From: Sphingomonas sp. BK235
GTDB lineage: Bacteria; Pseudomonadota; Alphaproteobacteria; Sphingomonadales; Sphingomonadaceae
Direction: 5' to 3'
Assembly: GCF_004345855.1 (NCBI RefSeq)
Contig: NZ_SLXN01000002.1
Coordinates: 1 to 64,000 of the forward strand
Length of the DNA stretch: 64,000 nt
The translations under genes were made by a program, and so were the position numbers. The notes below the pieces were generated by a model, which searched no databases, was not told the origin of the DNA, and was given only the letters and a program-made list of their open reading frames with translations. Of the stretch, positions 63,741-64,000 are shown piece after piece (within the stretch, counting starts at the first letter, position 1; each line of letters begins with the position of its first letter).

Positions 63741-64000
63741 ATGGGTTACGACAAGGGCGGCCGCGGCAATCGCGGCGGGCGTGGGCGCGACAAGCGCGAC
63801 GGTTTCGGCGGCGGCGGTGACGACTTCGGCGGCGGTTTCGGCGGCGGCGGCTTCGGCTTCGAGGATCGCGGCGGCTTCGGCGGCGGCGGTGACCGCTTCG
63901 GCGGCGGCGGCGGTGGTCGCGGCTTCGGTGGCGGCGGCGGCGGGTTCGGCGGCGGCGGCGGTGGTCGCGGCTTCGGCGGCGGCGGTGGTGGTGGTGGCTT
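63741..64000 (+). CDS. Gly/Arg-rich protein N-terminus, probably a cold-shock-domain protein, partial
   Basis: The first 86 codons are present before the window ends. The start is MGYDKGGRGNRGGRGRDKRD, followed by repeated GGGGFGGGG and GGGGGGRGF units. AGGG lies just before ATG 63741. Similar N-terminal extensions precede cold-shock domains in sphingomonads, so an RNA-binding cold-shock protein is likely; the domain itself lies beyond the edge. The 265-base divergent gap to rnd should hold its promoter and a long leader. Confidence 0.7.
   Translation, partial: MGYDKGGRGNRGGRGRDKRDGFGGGGDDFGGGFGGGGFGFEDRGGFGGGGDRFGGGGGGRGFGGGGGGFGGGGGGRGFGGGGGGGG

Overview
The window reads as a chromosomal segment of a high-GC alphaproteobacterium, most likely Sphingomonadales (Sphingomonas or a close relative). 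The reasons are the GC-rich codon use, the DUF4167 gene, an ATP12-type chaperone, an NDUFS4-like complex I subunit, an alphaproteobacterial SspB, an Atm1-type exporter resembling the Novosphingobium protein, and an rRNA-operon leader with a GCTCTTTGACA boxA at the left edge. I see no insertion sequence, prophage, CRISPR array or tRNA. Most genes are core housekeeping genes packed into operons with 4-base stop/start overlaps.

Layout. 0-0.4 kb: promoter and leader of an rRNA operon running leftwards out of the window. 0.4-5.7 kb: CBS protein, DUF4167 protein, prmC, a nested inverted-repeat element, prfA and hisS. 5.7-17.9 kb: DUF1345 membrane protein, M61 peptidase, ppa, gmk, two small membrane proteins, a CaiB-type CoA-transferase, SMR exporter, crcB, RluA synthase, Nudix hydrolase, mscL, an APC permease, GNAT and SspB. 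17.9-28.6 kb: histidine genes hisB-(YciI)-hisH-hisA-hisF, followed by rlpA, an M16 peptidase, an Asp/Asn-hydroxylase-like protein and fumC, then hisE and a HIT protein on the opposite strand. 28.6-35.4 kb: ATP12 chaperone, HAD phosphatase, era, dnaJ, dnaK and the NDUFS4-like gene. 35.8-45.7 kb: Atm1 exporter, Dcp-type peptidase, a TlpA-like lipoprotein divergent from argH with overlapping start codons, a small lipoprotein, lysA, a siroheme-synthase-like gene and zntB. 45.7-48 kb: lipoprotein, chemotaxis receptor and a small membrane protein. 59-63.5 kb: rpoN, lptB, lptA, lptC and rnd. A Gly/Arg-rich gene runs off the right edge.

The most distinctive part is the minus-strand accessory block at about 48.2-57.0 kb. 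It holds a Tat-exported beta-L-arabinofuranosidase (GH127/GH146 type), an Ldh-family reductase and a DUF885 protein in one translationally coupled unit. Next come a DapA-family aldolase/deaminase, a 4-hydroxyproline epimerase and an amino-acid permease. The same 10-mer, AGTATACGAT on the minus strand, lies upstream of both the arabinosidase and the DapA-family gene. Plant extensins and related glycoproteins carry beta-L-arabinofuranose on hydroxyproline, so I infer one co-regulated programme that removes the arabinose and then catabolises the hydroxyproline. The D-hydroxyproline oxidase, the semialdehyde dehydrogenase and a regulator are not in this window.

A second theme is a dispersed family of bipartite palindromes of about 97 bp (seven copies or remnants, plus one short deletion form). 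They sit inside otherwise collinear operons (his, dnaK-dnaJ, argH-lysA, lpt). A different nested inverted repeat separates prfA from prmC. Start sites were moved downstream from the longest open frame wherever a Shine-Dalgarno sequence, a conserved N-terminus or a 4-base overlap with the upstream stop supported it.
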